From: Nepenthes gracilis
Taxonomy: Eukaryota > Streptophyta > Magnoliopsida > Caryophyllales > Nepenthaceae
Direction: 5' to 3'
Assembly: GCA_033239525.1 (NCBI GenBank)
Contig: BSYO01000003.1
Span: 8,984,001 to 9,048,000 of the forward strand
Length of the DNA stretch: 64,000 nucleotides
Positions within the stretch are counted from its first letter, which is position 1, and the number at the start of each line of letters is the position of its first letter. Below are positions 22,887-35,830 of the stretch, piece by piece. The notes beneath the pieces are model-generated. The model was not told the DNA's origin. It saw nothing but the letters and a program-made list of their open reading frames with translations, and did not search any database. Made by a program: the position numbers and the translations under genes.

Positions 22887-24900
22887 AAACATAATCACAC
22901 CAAATAAAGAGTTGTGTATTGAAAATTTCTACTTGTAATGGTCTTGATTATCGAGACTCATAAGCAATTACCTTTTCATATTGTATTGGAAATAAACATT
23001 GTTTAGGCCGGCAATCATTAAAATATCTTACCTTTTTGCTTGAAACAAATTTTCCTTTTCTTCCGGGAATTAGTGGTGGGTTTCAACACAACCTCGAAGG
23101 TGTTCATATTTATTAGACCAAACAAATTCGATCGTCGTTCTTCTTCTAAGACCGCCCCATAATTCTAAGTTGGAAAAGCTAAATGGCAACAAATAGCATA
23201 AATCAAACCTTACCAAAATTTATCAGCCTTCCTTGCTCCATGAGTGACAAGGTAGGTAAGATAGGAATCGAGTTTAAAATTAATATTCTATTATTTAATT
23301 AGTCACTTAAAAAATATAAATTTAAATTAAGAATTAGTTCTCTAGTATTTGGTATATAGTAATAACAAGAGAAATAACCAAAAAATTAGTATAAAATAAC
23401 TCTTTTACTCTTATTTAAAATAATAATATTCTAATATATACTAAAAAGTTCAGATAAACTTGTTGCCTTAGGGTTTGTGAAGAGTATTGGCGGCAGAGAT
23501 TCGACTTTTAGAGCAGTCGTTGCTCCTCCTAGAGTGTAATTAAATTCTTAAATGTTCTATCATGCATGCATTAATGAAGGTAGTGTCTTAAAATGATTCA
23601 ATGGCCTCTTTTGAAGACTACGACAAATCTATCTTTGGAAGGGGTGATTTTAAGCACACTGTTCATCATATCCATAAATACAGCTGGTGTATTCGACAAT
23701 TTGAATGGCATCACTAGAAATTTGTAGTGGCCATACCTAGAGTGAAAAACCATCTTCTAGACATTGCTCTATTTCATCTTAGGGAGGCGGTGATATTGCC
23801 AATATTCTTTTTGGATCAATTTTTTGTGAAATACACTCGCCCCTTTTATATAATTTAGGTCAAATAAATCGTCAATTCAAGGCAACAAAAATTTATTTTT
23901 GATTGTCATCTTGTTAAGCTCCCAATAATCGATATACAAATGCATTGAACCATTCTTTTTCTTGATGAACAGTATTAGTGCTCCCTACAAAAAATATTAA
24001 GTCTTATGAAACCCGGATCAAGAAGTTCCTACAATTTGTATCCGCTCGAGCCATTCTATACAACATTGTTGTATATAGACTTTCCAGCTTTTGGGCATTA
24101 AATCTATTGCAAATTCAATGACCGCCATTTTGGGAGTAACTTTTTGGCATCTCCTTCGGAAAAACATCACTCTACATATTATAACTTTTTAAAATATTTT
24201 TTATTTTTGGTTGATTTATGTATTTATAAATTTTTAAAAAAATACTTAAAAATAACAAAATAATATCCTAGGCACCCGCCGATATAGATCATGGCATGCA
24301 TCCAATCTAATTTAGCGGTCATAAGTTTTATCTAAACTCCCAAAATGGTGGAATTTTGATTAGATCTAATTTGTGACTAAGGGTAAATAAGAAAAATATC
24401 TTAAAAATATTCTTCCAAAAACAATACAAAAAGGCACGATAGGTGGCTATCCATCCCTGGATTTGTTTTTACATCAAAAATTACTATCTCCAATAGGATC
24501 AGTGTTTATCAATTTATCATGGATTAAAAATAAGAGTTTATTCATAACCCGGGGTACATCTCCTCGATTGTTCCTGTCTGATTTCCCTTTATTTTTCCAC
24601 CCTCCTTGCCTCGAATAAGATAAATTCTGCCTGCCTTCTTTCTCATTCTAAAACTATTGTTTAGTTAAAACATGAATGGTACAAATGAAAGAATAGTGCC
24701 AACAAGTGAATAAGAAGAATACCTTCCATGAAACTCACCTGTTGATCCCTTCCTCTGAAAATGCTCAAGCATTAAAGAATAACAAAAGACTGAAGGAAAA
24801 CAAACACTTTTATCAATCTCTGCACGTTCTTTAATTGTGAGAATGATAAGAACTTTTAAAAATGGGGACCCTAAGAAAATATCGACAAACAAATATCAGG
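22887..24900 (-). repeat. Patchwork second copy of element D (protease-RT) mixed with unrelated sequence
   Basis: This stretch follows the order of 21181-22870 but alternates perfect blocks with unalignable patches. Identical blocks include 21821-21896 = 23700-23775 (76 bases) and 22017-22124 = 23925-24032 (108 bases). Between them are stretches that match nothing in element D, and one segment (23240-23460) instead matches 25436-25690. The total is about 300 bases longer than the first copy. Such a mosaic is not what simple duplication and drift give; a misassembled consensus or repeated gene conversion are the main candidates. Confidence 0.8.
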
Positions 24901-24974
24901 GAGTCAAAGTCCCTCATTCTTTTGCTTTTCATCAATATTTACCAATAAATGAATCAAGGAAAGAACAATCACCC

Positions 24975-25133
24975 TTGTTAACATGATAACAACCAAACTA
25001 TTTTCAGTCACTTTGTTTTCCTCCCATGTAGTGCCATCTTTAAGTACATTTCCCTGATGAATAAGCATCTGATGTGCAGCAGGATAGACACCAATGCCTT
25101 GACCAGTTTCAACCTTTCTCTTTGATTTGCAAC
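24975..25133 (-). pseudogene. RAD23: RAD23 ubiquitin-receptor exon (ubiquitin-like domain), broken
   Basis: The minus-strand translation reads [20 protein letters not shown], then [17 protein letters not shown]. This is the second half of the N-terminal ubiquitin-like domain of plant RAD23, which in the intact protein docks on the proteasome. The exon has an acceptor CAG at 25134-25136 and a donor-like GTGATT at its end, as in the real gene. A one-base indel near the start shifts the frame between the VAN.. opening and the ETGQGI part. No first exon or UBA-domain exons were found nearby, so this is a fragment kept with intron sequence, not a spliced retrocopy. It directly borders the patchwork repeat. 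Confidence 0.8.
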
Positions 25134-25435
25134 CTGAATGAACAATGGCAGAATGATTGGTAAAAATATCTTACCTTAGTACCACAAAAGTGACATGCAC
25201 ATATATCTAAACAAATTTTCCTTTAGTTGAATATGCAATATATTGGGCAGATCATAACTGATAACAGAGAAATTGTAACATCAAACACTGAGGGTGATAC
25301 AAGAGACTATTTGCCTCACAAATATCCTTTTTAAAACTCTCAACGACCCATAATTCTCACTTGATTAAGAGTAGCTTAAATGTGCAGCAAAAGGGATAAA
25401 TCTTTCAAATTTACCTCTAAATTTGGCAAACTCTG

Positions 25436-25690
25436 GGCCTTTTCCATTCAGTGACAAGGTAGGTCAAGATGGTTAAATCGAGGTTTAAAATTAATATTCT
25501 ATTATTTGATTAGTCACTTAAAAATGTAAATTTGAATTAGTATTTTAATTCTGGATGAAAACATTTGATATATAATAATAGTATTTTTCTACAAATAATC
25601 TGATATGAAAAATTAGTATAAAATAACTCTTTTATTCTTATTTAAAGTAATAATATTCTAATATATACTAAAAGGTTCAGATAAACTTGA
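25436..25690. repeat. Direct repeat of 23240-23460
   Basis: GTGACAAGGTAGGT, then AAAATTAATATTCTATTATTT, GATTAGTCACTTAAAAA and ATACTAAAAGGTTCAGATAA occur in the same order in both places with small indels. The copy here looks continuous, whereas the copy inside the patchwork block is embedded among element D pieces. Confidence 0.8.
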
Positions 25691-25699
25691 TCAAAATTA

Positions 25700-26775
25700 A
25701 GTCATTGGATTGATCTGCTAAAAACAGGTGGACATCATAAATATGGTCTTGATCTTCCACAAGTTTGCTACAAAAAAGAGCCACATCATGGTGATTTAGC
25801 TCAATCAAACTCTATTCAGGTCAATGAAGAACAAGAGGCCCATCTCGGATTCTTGTCGTGCTCCATGTCCTTTAAAGGCTATTGTCGCACCAACTAATAT
25901 GGACGAGTCAATTGGAGATTTCAAAGGCAGTTGTTCTCTCAATAGGGGTGAAGTTGCTAACACTGAGGCATCAGAGGTCAGGACGGAGAGGTTGAGAAGG
26001 CTAATATGGCCTTGATCCTGGCCGCATGTCATAACCGAGGATGTCCTGAATTTAGAAATGAAAGTCCTATGCAAAAGAAAGGAATCTTGTCAACTTGTCC
26101 TTGACAGGGGGAAGTAGAGTCATCAATTTGTTGATGATCAAAGTAGGTTTTGAGAGAAAAAAAAAAATTACCTTTACCCAATTTGAGTTGACTGTGTGTG
26201 GTCTTCATGCCAACAACTTTAAACGGAAGGAGTTCAAGTTAGTATCTCATGAAATGAAGGATTTTAGCAAGTTAAACCGGGAGTTCCTTTTTCAAGTCAG
26301 GAAGCAAGAGTTGCAATCATTCAACAATATTCAAACTTGGAGACAGGAAAAGCTTGTAACAATAAGACATATTACAAGAACGGGATGATGATTGAGAACT
26401 TAATGCTTGAGCAGAAAGCATATTGCAAGGAGTTGCAGCAAAGTTTTTTAAAATAAGCAATGGTGATTACTTGAGGTTACGGTTTTTTTGTTTGGTAGCT
26501 TTATGTTTGAAGAAATTTTGTTGGGGTTGGTCTATTATGGGGTGAAGTCCAGATTGTGCATGCCCAAAACATGCAATGCATTCTTTTGTCATTGATGGGA
26601 GGAAGTGCATCTTTTATGCAGAAAGATACAAAAGTCATATATGTATTCATCCTTCCAGATATTGATTATATTAGTTTGGCATTTACTTGCTCCATGTATA
26701 TAAAATTCCAAATCCAATTCATCCTAAAGCATTGCTTGTGCCAAAAGTAAAGCTATTTCTTTAAAAAAAAAAAAA
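25700..26775 (+). pseudogene. Unidentified gene fragment with poly(A)-like tail, possible retrocopy
   Basis: Plus-strand open stretches cover most of 25700-26450 in changing frames. One runs 25824-26015. Another at 26095-26388 is hydrophilic and helical (FKRKEFKLVSHEMKDFSKLN, FLFQVRKQELQSFNNIQTWR). It continues after a frame break with MMIENLMLEQKAYCKELQQS and a TAA at 26453-26455. About 300 bases of 3'-UTR-like sequence lead to an A13 run at 26763-26775. The family was not recognised. The broken frame plus terminal A-run suggests a processed pseudogene, but an ordinary decayed last exon would look similar. No target duplication was identified. Confidence 0.45.
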
Positions 26776-29012
26776 GGGCTGCAGCAAATGGTGATGGAGG
26801 AAACCGTTTGTTGCTCCCACCAAAAATATGCATAGTCAGATAACAAACACAACTACACAAACATTGTTAAAACGATGAACTATAATGCTCTGATCCAAAA
26901 ATATTGGCAAATTTAGCAATAAGAAGGCAATCAAGACACACTACTCTGCATTTGTAGAAGCCTCCCTGTATGTCACAATGATTAATAACTTTAATTGTGT
27001 TTTGCTGTCAGCCTTTGGAGGGACATCTTCGAGATATTGGATAAATTGTGACATTACTCAAGGTTCACAAGTAGCCTCTCTTCGCAAGTTTCAAGGGCTA
27101 TCACTTACTTAGCATCAAAGGGGATATCAAAGAGATCATAACAAGCTCCGCAACCATTTTTATATGCTGTGTGCGCGTGATCCAAATTTAGAAGAACGAT
27201 TCAAATCCAGAATGATCGAATTTGGTTTCTAGGAGTAACAAAGAGATACGCAGTCGGTATTCTAAATGCCTCTATCGACATTGCATATTCACACGGTTGG
27301 ATCAGCAAAAAGAGCCAATTTCACATTGAAAAACGCATCACTCCGTCAATGTAAGCAAAACTTCAGGAGTAAGTCACCGACTCCCAGCTCTGTAGCCGGA
27401 AGAACCACTTCCAATACTATATCCACTTCTTAAACAAACCATGGCAAAATCCAAGGGAAACCCCCTCATAACCGAATCTAAATCCACGGAAAGTGTAACA
27501 AGAAACAACAATTCTCTATCAACGAAGATAACAAACAAACATAGGAATCATATAGGTTTGAATACAGAAGACCTAAAACGCATTGTTCAAATATGAGGAA
27601 AATATGATGGCAACGAGAAGGAACGAGACGAACCGTATCAGGTCTCACTTCGATCTCGAAGTGAGTCTAACTTCGAGTCTCACTCGATCTCCGATTGTCA
27701 CTGAGCGTTCACCTTAGTCCGCAATGTAATCTTTGTATATAGTATAATTAAAAAAACGTCATATTATTTGAAATAAAATCCGCAATTTTAAATAAAATGG
27801 AGTCTTTTATTATAAAAATAATATATAAAAATAATGATTTTTTTTTATATACACATGTATAGTAAATTTTTTGAAAATTACCGCCATTTTTATTTTATTT
27901 TTTAATTAAATTGTTTTCAGTTTGTGACACATTAGCAATATTATAATAAAAAATATTTTATTAAAATTGGAGAAGTGTTCACCGCAAACATGTTTAGTAG
28001 TGTAAACCCATAATGTATTCAGTTTAATTTTTATTAAAATAAATATGATATAAAAATATAATTAATATTAGAAAATATAATCGAGAATATGGTTGAAAAA
28101 ACTATGAATAATTTGATTTTTTAAGGTAATTTTTTCCCTAAACATAATTAGTCCGAATATAATTAAAGTAGAAGTGAAAATGACAATATAAACTCCTTTT
28201 ATTCTTATGAAGTAAAATTTTAACTCATATTTAGTTTATTAATTACAAGGCTAAAAGTCATAAACCAAAAAAAAGGCAAAAATCTCACAATATTAAATAT
28301 AAAATTATATAAATTTAATGTTAATTGTGCTGCTTTTATATCTCAATTAGCAAGTAGAAAAATAAAAATAACAGTTTAAAAAAATAAAATAAAAAAAAAC
28401 TCATATTCTGTACTTATATATAAAAATTATTTATAAAAAATTATATATAAACGACCGACGGATTGGACCACTGCTTGCTGGGTCAAAAAGGTGGCCCACC
28501 GCAATTGGAATGCAGAATGTGACACCGACCCAGCACGGCTCACGAGACCTGCGGTTATCCACCGTAGAGAAATGAACAAAATTTGAGCAGCGTTGATCCA
28601 TTAACAATATTTTTTTGTCAATTTTATAGATTATTTTTTAAAAAATTATTTAATTAATTTGAATTAATCCAATAATTAAATAAATAAAGTTGGAGAGTAG
28701 TGTTATAGTTTAAATCAAAGTTCAACAGAAAATATGAAAACGATTACATATCAGCTCGAATATTTTATTATTATGAGTAAAAGTTTAAAAATTGATATTA
28801 GACATAAAGATTATTTTACATAACATAGAATATATTTATTTGGCTATTAAATAATATTAATTCTATATTGCATTTCAAAAATGATCACCAACTAGTGGGA
28901 TGCTAAGTATCCCTTTCGTTCGAAGAAGGATGCCATTGTTACTTATAAGCCCCTCAATAAGTCTTGCGGACTAGCCCATGGTCTCTAAGAACACAAACAG
29001 TAGACTTTGAGC
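26776..29012. other. Intergenic, AT-rich, no gene seen
   Basis: Moderately GC-balanced to about 27720, then very AT-rich to 28880 with A/T runs. A short perfect palindrome (9-base arms TCACTTCGA around TC) lies at 27645-27664. A GC-richer patch with GGTGGCCCACCGC lies at 28490-28560. No open frame of note. Confidence 0.5.
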
Positions 29013-29017
29013 CTTGA

Positions 29018-31478
29018 TGTGACGGAATGCCTCCTAAATCCTGTCAATTATCTCACATCATAGGCAATTAACTATATAACTGAAAGAAAATTTATTAGAC
29101 GTGAGATATTTTAACTGATCTCAAAATAATAAATAAATAACATTCACATTATCCAAAAATATGTCACAACATTGGTAGCTCTGACACTGACCCAAAAATA
29201 TAATGTCGGACATTTAGTAAAGAGAGATGCCTGTAAAAATATCAAACCAACATATACATATATATATATATCCAGTAATATTACGAAAGCAAAAATACTT
29301 TCCTACACCACAACAACAATTCCACACATAAAAAATCTATCCAAGACTATTATGATACAATAATCAATACTAGACTTCACAATACAATAACTCAATCTTC
29401 TAATATCAGCCATAACCTATTTACTTTACATCCGTCATCCAAAATTAAAATTAAACTAAATTACAACATTTAGATACAATAAATAATACCTGAAAAATGT
29501 TAAACAATATAAATCATCCATAACAACTTCCTTCATAACCTGCACAACATGAAGCATCCTATTTTACTTCCACAAAGTAATCCAACACAATAAATAACAA
29601 TCCTATCTATGATCAAATACAAAACTAGCAGTTTCGAATAACAAAAAAATACCACACAAGCTAACTACATCACTCGAAAATCCATAATACAATCAAAACC
29701 ATGTTTGGAACCAAACTAAATAATCTACAATAAACAATATAGCCTAAACTTGCCCAAAAATACAAATATATAAATAATAGAACCAACAAATTTAAACTCT
29801 TCCAAATTTTCAATCTTGTTCACCGGATAAGAACTCTTGCAACTCCTACTTATCTAAAAGTTTGTAAAAATAGTAAGAAAGTGAACCGAATACTCAATAA
29901 TGCACATTATACAAAAGAATATGCATGCTTTATACTTGAAATATAACGGTAAATATTAGAAGGAATAGGGATAAATAAATAGTTATAAAATATTATTAGA
30001 AAATACTTTCATAATACATTTAAAACTCTTTTTCTTATTCTTTCATTATTTTACTCATCAAATTATGTTGAAAACTTACTTTTATTTAGGGAATTAGGAC
30101 CAGTAAACTTTACTTGCTAAATGAGCGGTTAATCAAAACCTGGATTGTATTTACTCTTACATAATCAAAAACTTTCTCATTCTATTTAAAACCCAAAAAT
30201 AGGCCGTCTACATATAACCCTATACAAGGGACTTTAGTCGCAAAGCGGTCCTTAGTAGACAATGATATTTCACTATAATATATTAAAGCATGCCAAAATA
30301 AATTATCTGTTAAATATTTCTTAGTCCAATTTATTTTCTTAGAAAACTCTACACTTAATTTCATACATTCTTAATTCTCACCCTTTTAGAGAATTGTTCA
30401 TGATTCTTTAACATAATTATAAAATTTTCTCCATAATTTCTTTCCATGTATATGTACTTGTTTCTTATTATATAATATTTACATAATTTTAAATACATAC
30501 ATAAATTGACATAAAGTTTAGGAAACTTTACTTCATTGTTCAAGACAAAAACATTATCATTTTCGAACCATAAATATTAAATTCCATACACTTTCCGCTT
30601 CATATGTATAATATATACTTAATCCTTCAATTTTCATAAACTAATTTCAAATTTAGGATCTAGGGTTCCAAATAATATCAAGAATTTTCATAAAAATATA
30701 CAAATGAGCAAATTTCATAATATCGGTTCATAAACTTAACATACGGGACGTTTTGGAAAAGAAATTTGCACATTAAAGGATCTAACATAATCACCCGAAC
30801 ATTTAAAATATCATATCTGAAATACAAGTGGTAAAACATCATAATATTCAAAATCATGGCATGCGTGGTGTTAGGGTTTCCTATTAAACAAAATATTTCG
30901 CATAAACCTCGAAATCAATCATGAAATCGACATGTATACATGTTTTTCAAACATATACGTTAAAATCGAAAAGTAAATTGACATATATGCATATTTGATA
31001 TATGAATATTTCAAAATCTAAGCATTGGATGGGTATTTGAATAAGAATACCCGAAAGAAACGATAAAAAACGAGCAAAAAGAAAAAGAAAAATATAGGAA
31101 TATATTTGTCTCAACCCGATCTACAAGTTTCTCAACTAGCTCCACGCCAAAAATAGACCGGAGGGCCTCGATCTCCTCTTCTCTCTCATCACCGCGCACT
31201 CCCTCTCTCTCCTCTCTTTCCTCTCCTTCTACCAAAAAATGACGAAAGCTAAGCGCATAGACTTTAAATACCCAAACTAGCATTCTAGCACCTCGGGTAC
31301 CCCGGGCATGAGGCCACTAGAAATCACACCCCTAGCGCGCTTCGGACGTGCCTCAGCCACAACCCGAACCCGGCCCAAAACCGACTCTCCCTACACCTTT
31401 TCACATTTAATAATCTTAATTTTTATTATATCATCTTATTTAATGATAATTATCATAAATAAAAAATGTGAACTATAA
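29018..31478 (-). repeat. 3' LTR of element C
   Basis: About 2.46 kb, aligned along its length with 36253-38696. Examples are ACTATATAACTGAAAGAAAA near 29070, CATATACATATATATATATCC near 29255, and CATGGCATGCGTGGTGTTAG near 30857. The inner end is degenerate (AACTATAA where the other copy has CCTTACA). Short open frames inside it are LTR shadows. Confidence 0.9.
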
Positions 31479-33668
31479 ATATGGGTCTGAGTGTGTGTGT
31501 GTGTGTATAAGCTAAAATATATGTATAGGTACACACGAGATAAACATACATACCCTTATATATATGTGCGTGTATGTATATATTGTGTATATACATATGT
31601 ATACGGATGTGGATATATGTAAATGTGTATGCATAGGTAGTTGATGAGGCAGTAGATATATATGTATTTGGATGGCAGTGTGAGCATATAAATATGTATG
31701 GCAGTGTTGTGTGTGTGCGTGTAATGTATATATATATATATATATATATTTGTATTTATGTGGGTATATATATTGTTTTTGTAGAGAAATAAAATGAACA
31801 CCGTGTATAAATAAAAACTATTTATGCTTACATAGGAGATTTTACATATATTTATGTAAGTATATGATGAGTTATAGATTATGTGTATATATATACACGT
31901 ATGTAGAGAAATGATATACGCATGCTTGATTTACATGAATGTGAATGTTAATATTGTTGGATATCGAAAGCTATAAATATGGCCCTAAGTGTATTATATT
32001 AATGTATAAGTTAATTAAAGAGAAATGTGGATAAACTATTATTATGATTGGACTCACAAAATTAGCCAAATAGTTGAAATAGTTTTAATTATCATGGGTG
32101 TTATTCGTTGACATCGAAATTGAAGATATTTTATAGTTTTAGAGATAAGACTTGGGTCATCGAGTAGATTAGAAAGGATCTAGTTAAATATTATAGCATT
32201 TGATCAAATATTCAAACTTCCATTAAACCTTTTATCGCTCTTGTGATAAATGACTATTTGTGTTGGCTTTGACCACGTGGGCATATTTTATTGATAGTTT
32301 ATGAATAAGTAAAGGAGAGTGCATGAAGACACTATGGTATCCAAACGAATGGAAATTTATAAGACCTTAGAGTAGTCTATACTTTTTCAATACCTATTCC
32401 ATTTCGGAGATCGAGATTGTTGATATTGAGGAGGAATACTTATAACCTAGTGACCACCGTAAATAATGATATTAGGGATATCATTGGTAAGGGGTATCAT
32501 AGATGGAATGAACATACTACGAGTACAGCCTCTAGAAGGACTATAGGGGTAGTAAAGATACCATAGATATCGAATAACCTCGTGATATTTACCCAACTAT
32601 TGAAGACATAAATACGCGACCTTTGGTTCACTATGGAAAAATAAGGTCTAGAAAAATTCTTGTTATCTCGTATAGTTACAACCTCAAATTGAGCCAATAA
32701 TCGGATTCTTATTATCTCGTACAATTGGTCAAGGTTGTTACTCTTGAGGATGGATGTTTATAACCTAGTGGCCACCATAGATAATAATATCAAGGATATA
32801 CTAGTAAGAGATATTGAAGATAGTATGAGTACACTACGGGTGCAACCTTTTGGGAGGGCTATAGGGTAGTGGAGATTCCATGGATACCAAGTAACCTCGT
32901 GGTACTCACCTAATCATTGGGGGCATAAATACATGACATTTGGTTCATTTTAGCAAAATAAGGTCCATACAGATCATTATTATCTCCTATCGTAGAGATT
33001 ATCGTTATTTCATAAAGTTGCGACCTTGTATTGAGTTAAGGATCGGATTCTATGGAATCCATTTTGCATTCCTATTATCCAATTATTCTTATAACTTTTC
33101 GGTCGTGGACACGATAGGTTATTGAGGCTTGGACAGTGATTGATATATCATACGCTATTTTTATATTTGTTATTATTATCCGATATGTTTACTTGTATTC
33201 CTCTATTGTTCATATTAATTACTTGTTGGGCATTCGACTCACTCTTATATTTAATTAGTTTCAGAGTATACAGATTGATGTCGGGATAGAAGTGATAACA
33301 TATCGCCATGTAGAATCCAGATAGAGGTAATCTCAAAAATTGAGGCTTCCATGATAAGATATTTGATATTATTTATTAGTTCATTGGCTTTTAGATATTT
33401 ACCGAGATTATATTCCTAATGACTTGACATTATAATAACTGATGAATTTCTATTTTCAGTAGTTTATTATTATTATTGGTGTTTATTCAATGATGAGATT
33501 TTGATGATTATTTATAGTATCATAAATTTAGTGATTCGATAATTTTGAGGCTTTTTATATTGATTGACGTTATAATTTATGATGTATAATTAAGGAATTT
33601 TGGATAATTTGACATTTTTGCATGGGCGGTCCGGGCTAAGTTAGAGAACTTGGGCTCAGGTCATTACA
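31479..33668 (+). mobile_element. Family B LTR fragment (B2) inside element C
   Basis: It ends GGTCATTACA at 33668 and carries family B landmarks in plus orientation: CGTGGTACTCACC, CATGACATTTGGTTCA, AATAAGGTCCA and GATATGTTTACTTGTATTCC. Compared with the element D LTR, the first 900-1000 bases are missing. The left end is a GT/TA-rich microsatellite region (31490-31760) with the phrase CTATAAATATGG occurring at 31473 and 31972. No target duplication could be paired with the TCATT after its right end, so a deletion probably accompanied it. It lies opposite to element C. Confidence 0.75.
31490..31760. repeat. GT and TA microsatellite cluster
   Basis: Runs of GTGTGTGTGTGTGTGT (31493-31507), TATATGTGCGTGTATGTATA-like sequence and (TA)n at 31729-31750. 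Likely an expanded part of the family B LTR, which has similar TA/GT-rich sequence in its other copy. Confidence 0.8.
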
Positions 33669-34800
33669 TCATTTGCTCAAATATTAAGATCTGTTCGCGG
33701 CTCACCCTTCAACATCTCCTATGAAATATCAAAGACATTCCAAATTCGAAGACTCCCGATATCAATTTATCGGTAATAATATTCGCTTTACTTGAAAGAC
33801 GCAGAAATTCACCTTCACAATCATTAAACAAATTTACCCACTTGCACTACCGCATGATCATCTTCTCTTTGTGAAATAACTTCTCAGACCTTTAGAATCA
33901 ATTAGACGATAACTATCTCCATATAAACAACACCTATAAATCATCAAAGTGAAGATCCCAACCACTAACTCATGGTTTGGAGATATTCTTGTCATAGACT
34001 TCCCACCGAATTAACTCAAGGACAACTACCCATACACGTTGTAGGGAAACACAATCCTACATCTTCCTCAAAAGTATCATATTTTACTACCATTTACTTG
34101 ATCCATCAGAGATCAAATCAAATGATATGGCCGATAATTTACCCTTCATTCCTTAAAAGCTATTATCACATATCTAATTCTGATGAATACTGATCGCTTC
34201 CAAACCAAACGCCCCCACGGATGCTGCAATCCTCAAGGAATACTTAACGAATAACTTAATGGATTCATTTAGACCAAAAAAATCGCACACTTTCACGACA
34301 TCAATCAGTCTTTCCCAAATTAACCACCGCTTTAATATTCTATAGATCCACAATCATTCTACCGAAAAAGTCGCATGCTCAATATAACACTTTCTCAAAC
34401 TCACATTCTTTTCTTAATTATGCATACAACTAACTACATTTCACAATCAATGATACAAGTTAAACAGAGTTCATATATCCCCATAATTCTTTAAATTCAT
34501 TGATGAGGTCATCACAAAATTGACCTAAATATGGCCGGAAGATTTAATCCATAAAATCCACAAAAATGTCGATGAAACCACAAACCCAAAAGGTACTATA
34601 GGAACTGGTAATAGCTGTATTTTTATTTTGAAGGCTACCGCGGGTATAATTCTCAATTATCCACAACTGACAACACTTTGAATTCAAATTGATCTTAGGA
34701 AATATCAAACTCTTGTAACATATCAAATAAATCATCTATTAATTTTCCGATACACACTTATGAAATCATTCATCCCCCGAATAACCTAAGTTTTTAATCA
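33669..34800 (-). pseudogene. Gypsy element C reverse transcriptase remnant
   Basis: Minus-strand phrases FMD*IFRPYLGQF (about 34510-34550) and FGRMIVDL*NIKAVVNLGKT (about 34300-34370) correspond to the gypsy palm region before the catalytic box and to the connection after it. The catalytic box itself is lost between them. Stops are frequent. The stretch 33669-34250 should hold RNase H but is too decayed to assign. Confidence 0.6.
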
Positions 34801-35539
34801 TCTACATATAACCTTATCAGTTCATCTTATTCACCCCAAAGGTTCTAAAGCATCCCATAACAGGTACCCAACCGATACTTTCTCAATTTTATATATGGAA
34901 TCCAAAATAATTGGTGGCAATCCGGGCACAACCTTAACAGCAACCTCAATTACCAATTTGATGATAAGCCAGGGTAACATTTTCCTCCAAGAAACATCCT
35001 CAAATTCTTATACAGCCAAAAGTTCTTAATGACCACAGAATGACCCCCGAATGTGGTCACAGAATAACCCCTAAATGTGGTCACATATACTAAATAAACT
35101 CAACACATATCCTTGTTGAATAATTTGTAGATAAAACGATACTAATTTCGTCGCCACTCGATCAATTCTGCCTCATACTCAAATTTTCACAACCTGATTG
35201 CAAAATATAATATCTTTACCAATATAATTCATACTAGCATGACAACTCACCAACCAAATCACTCTCAATGTCATATCAAAGCTAGGCACCACAAATAAAA
35301 TCAAATCAGCCCAACCAATCATATTTAAGAACATAATAAAATATTGTAAATATCAATACAGCTAGCACAAAGTCTATGATCCTCAAAAATGAATAAACTT
35401 AGAAAACACAATGAAAATATAGATTCTGAATCCAAAATAATACACATACTGAAATGTCAAAATTTGAAAATCTTACCTACCACCACGGTAAATGATACCT
35501 CTATACCTTGCGCCATCACTATGAAACCTTGATCCAATG

Positions 35540-35830
35540 CACTAGACTTCTTCACTATCCAATCCATGGGATAAGGATAATCCTCAATTATGTGGCCAAA
35601 CTATCTATAATTAAAACATGCTTCCAAGAACTCGTCGAAAAATATTTATCAATAAAAGTACCCACGAACAGATTCTACGATATCTCTTTATCCTCCAAAC
35701 CCATGACTCTTTTTTTATCAACCACTCATAATTGGCTTCTCCTTCTAACTTATACAAGGCAGCTATTACCTTATCTCTTCCCAAACGTTGGATCACCGCA
35801 ACCACCATTTTAATTTTCAGGGTTTATATT
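35540..35830 (-). pseudogene. Gypsy element C gag remnant
   Basis: The minus frame 35611-35808 reads KVIAALYKLEGEANYEWLIK followed by ESWVW, resembling the central gag motif of plant gypsy elements (xxAxxxLEGEAxxWW). It then continues in a broken frame toward a VDKF..-like motif. Its position close to the 5' LTR fits gag. Confidence 0.75.

Noticed and set aside
27645..27664. Perfect palindrome TCACTTCGA-TC-TCGAAGTGA as a regulatory hairpin
   Set aside because: It is too short and isolated, with no adjacent gene or U-tract to give it a role.
31011..31283. Minus open frame with acidic EREER-type repeats
   Set aside because: It lies inside the element C LTR in a CT-rich microsatellite stretch; the equivalent stretch of the other LTR (38381-38623) has a different, unrelated product.
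33972..34193. 73-codon plus open frame
   Set aside because: It is antisense to the decayed element C polyprotein and has no motif.
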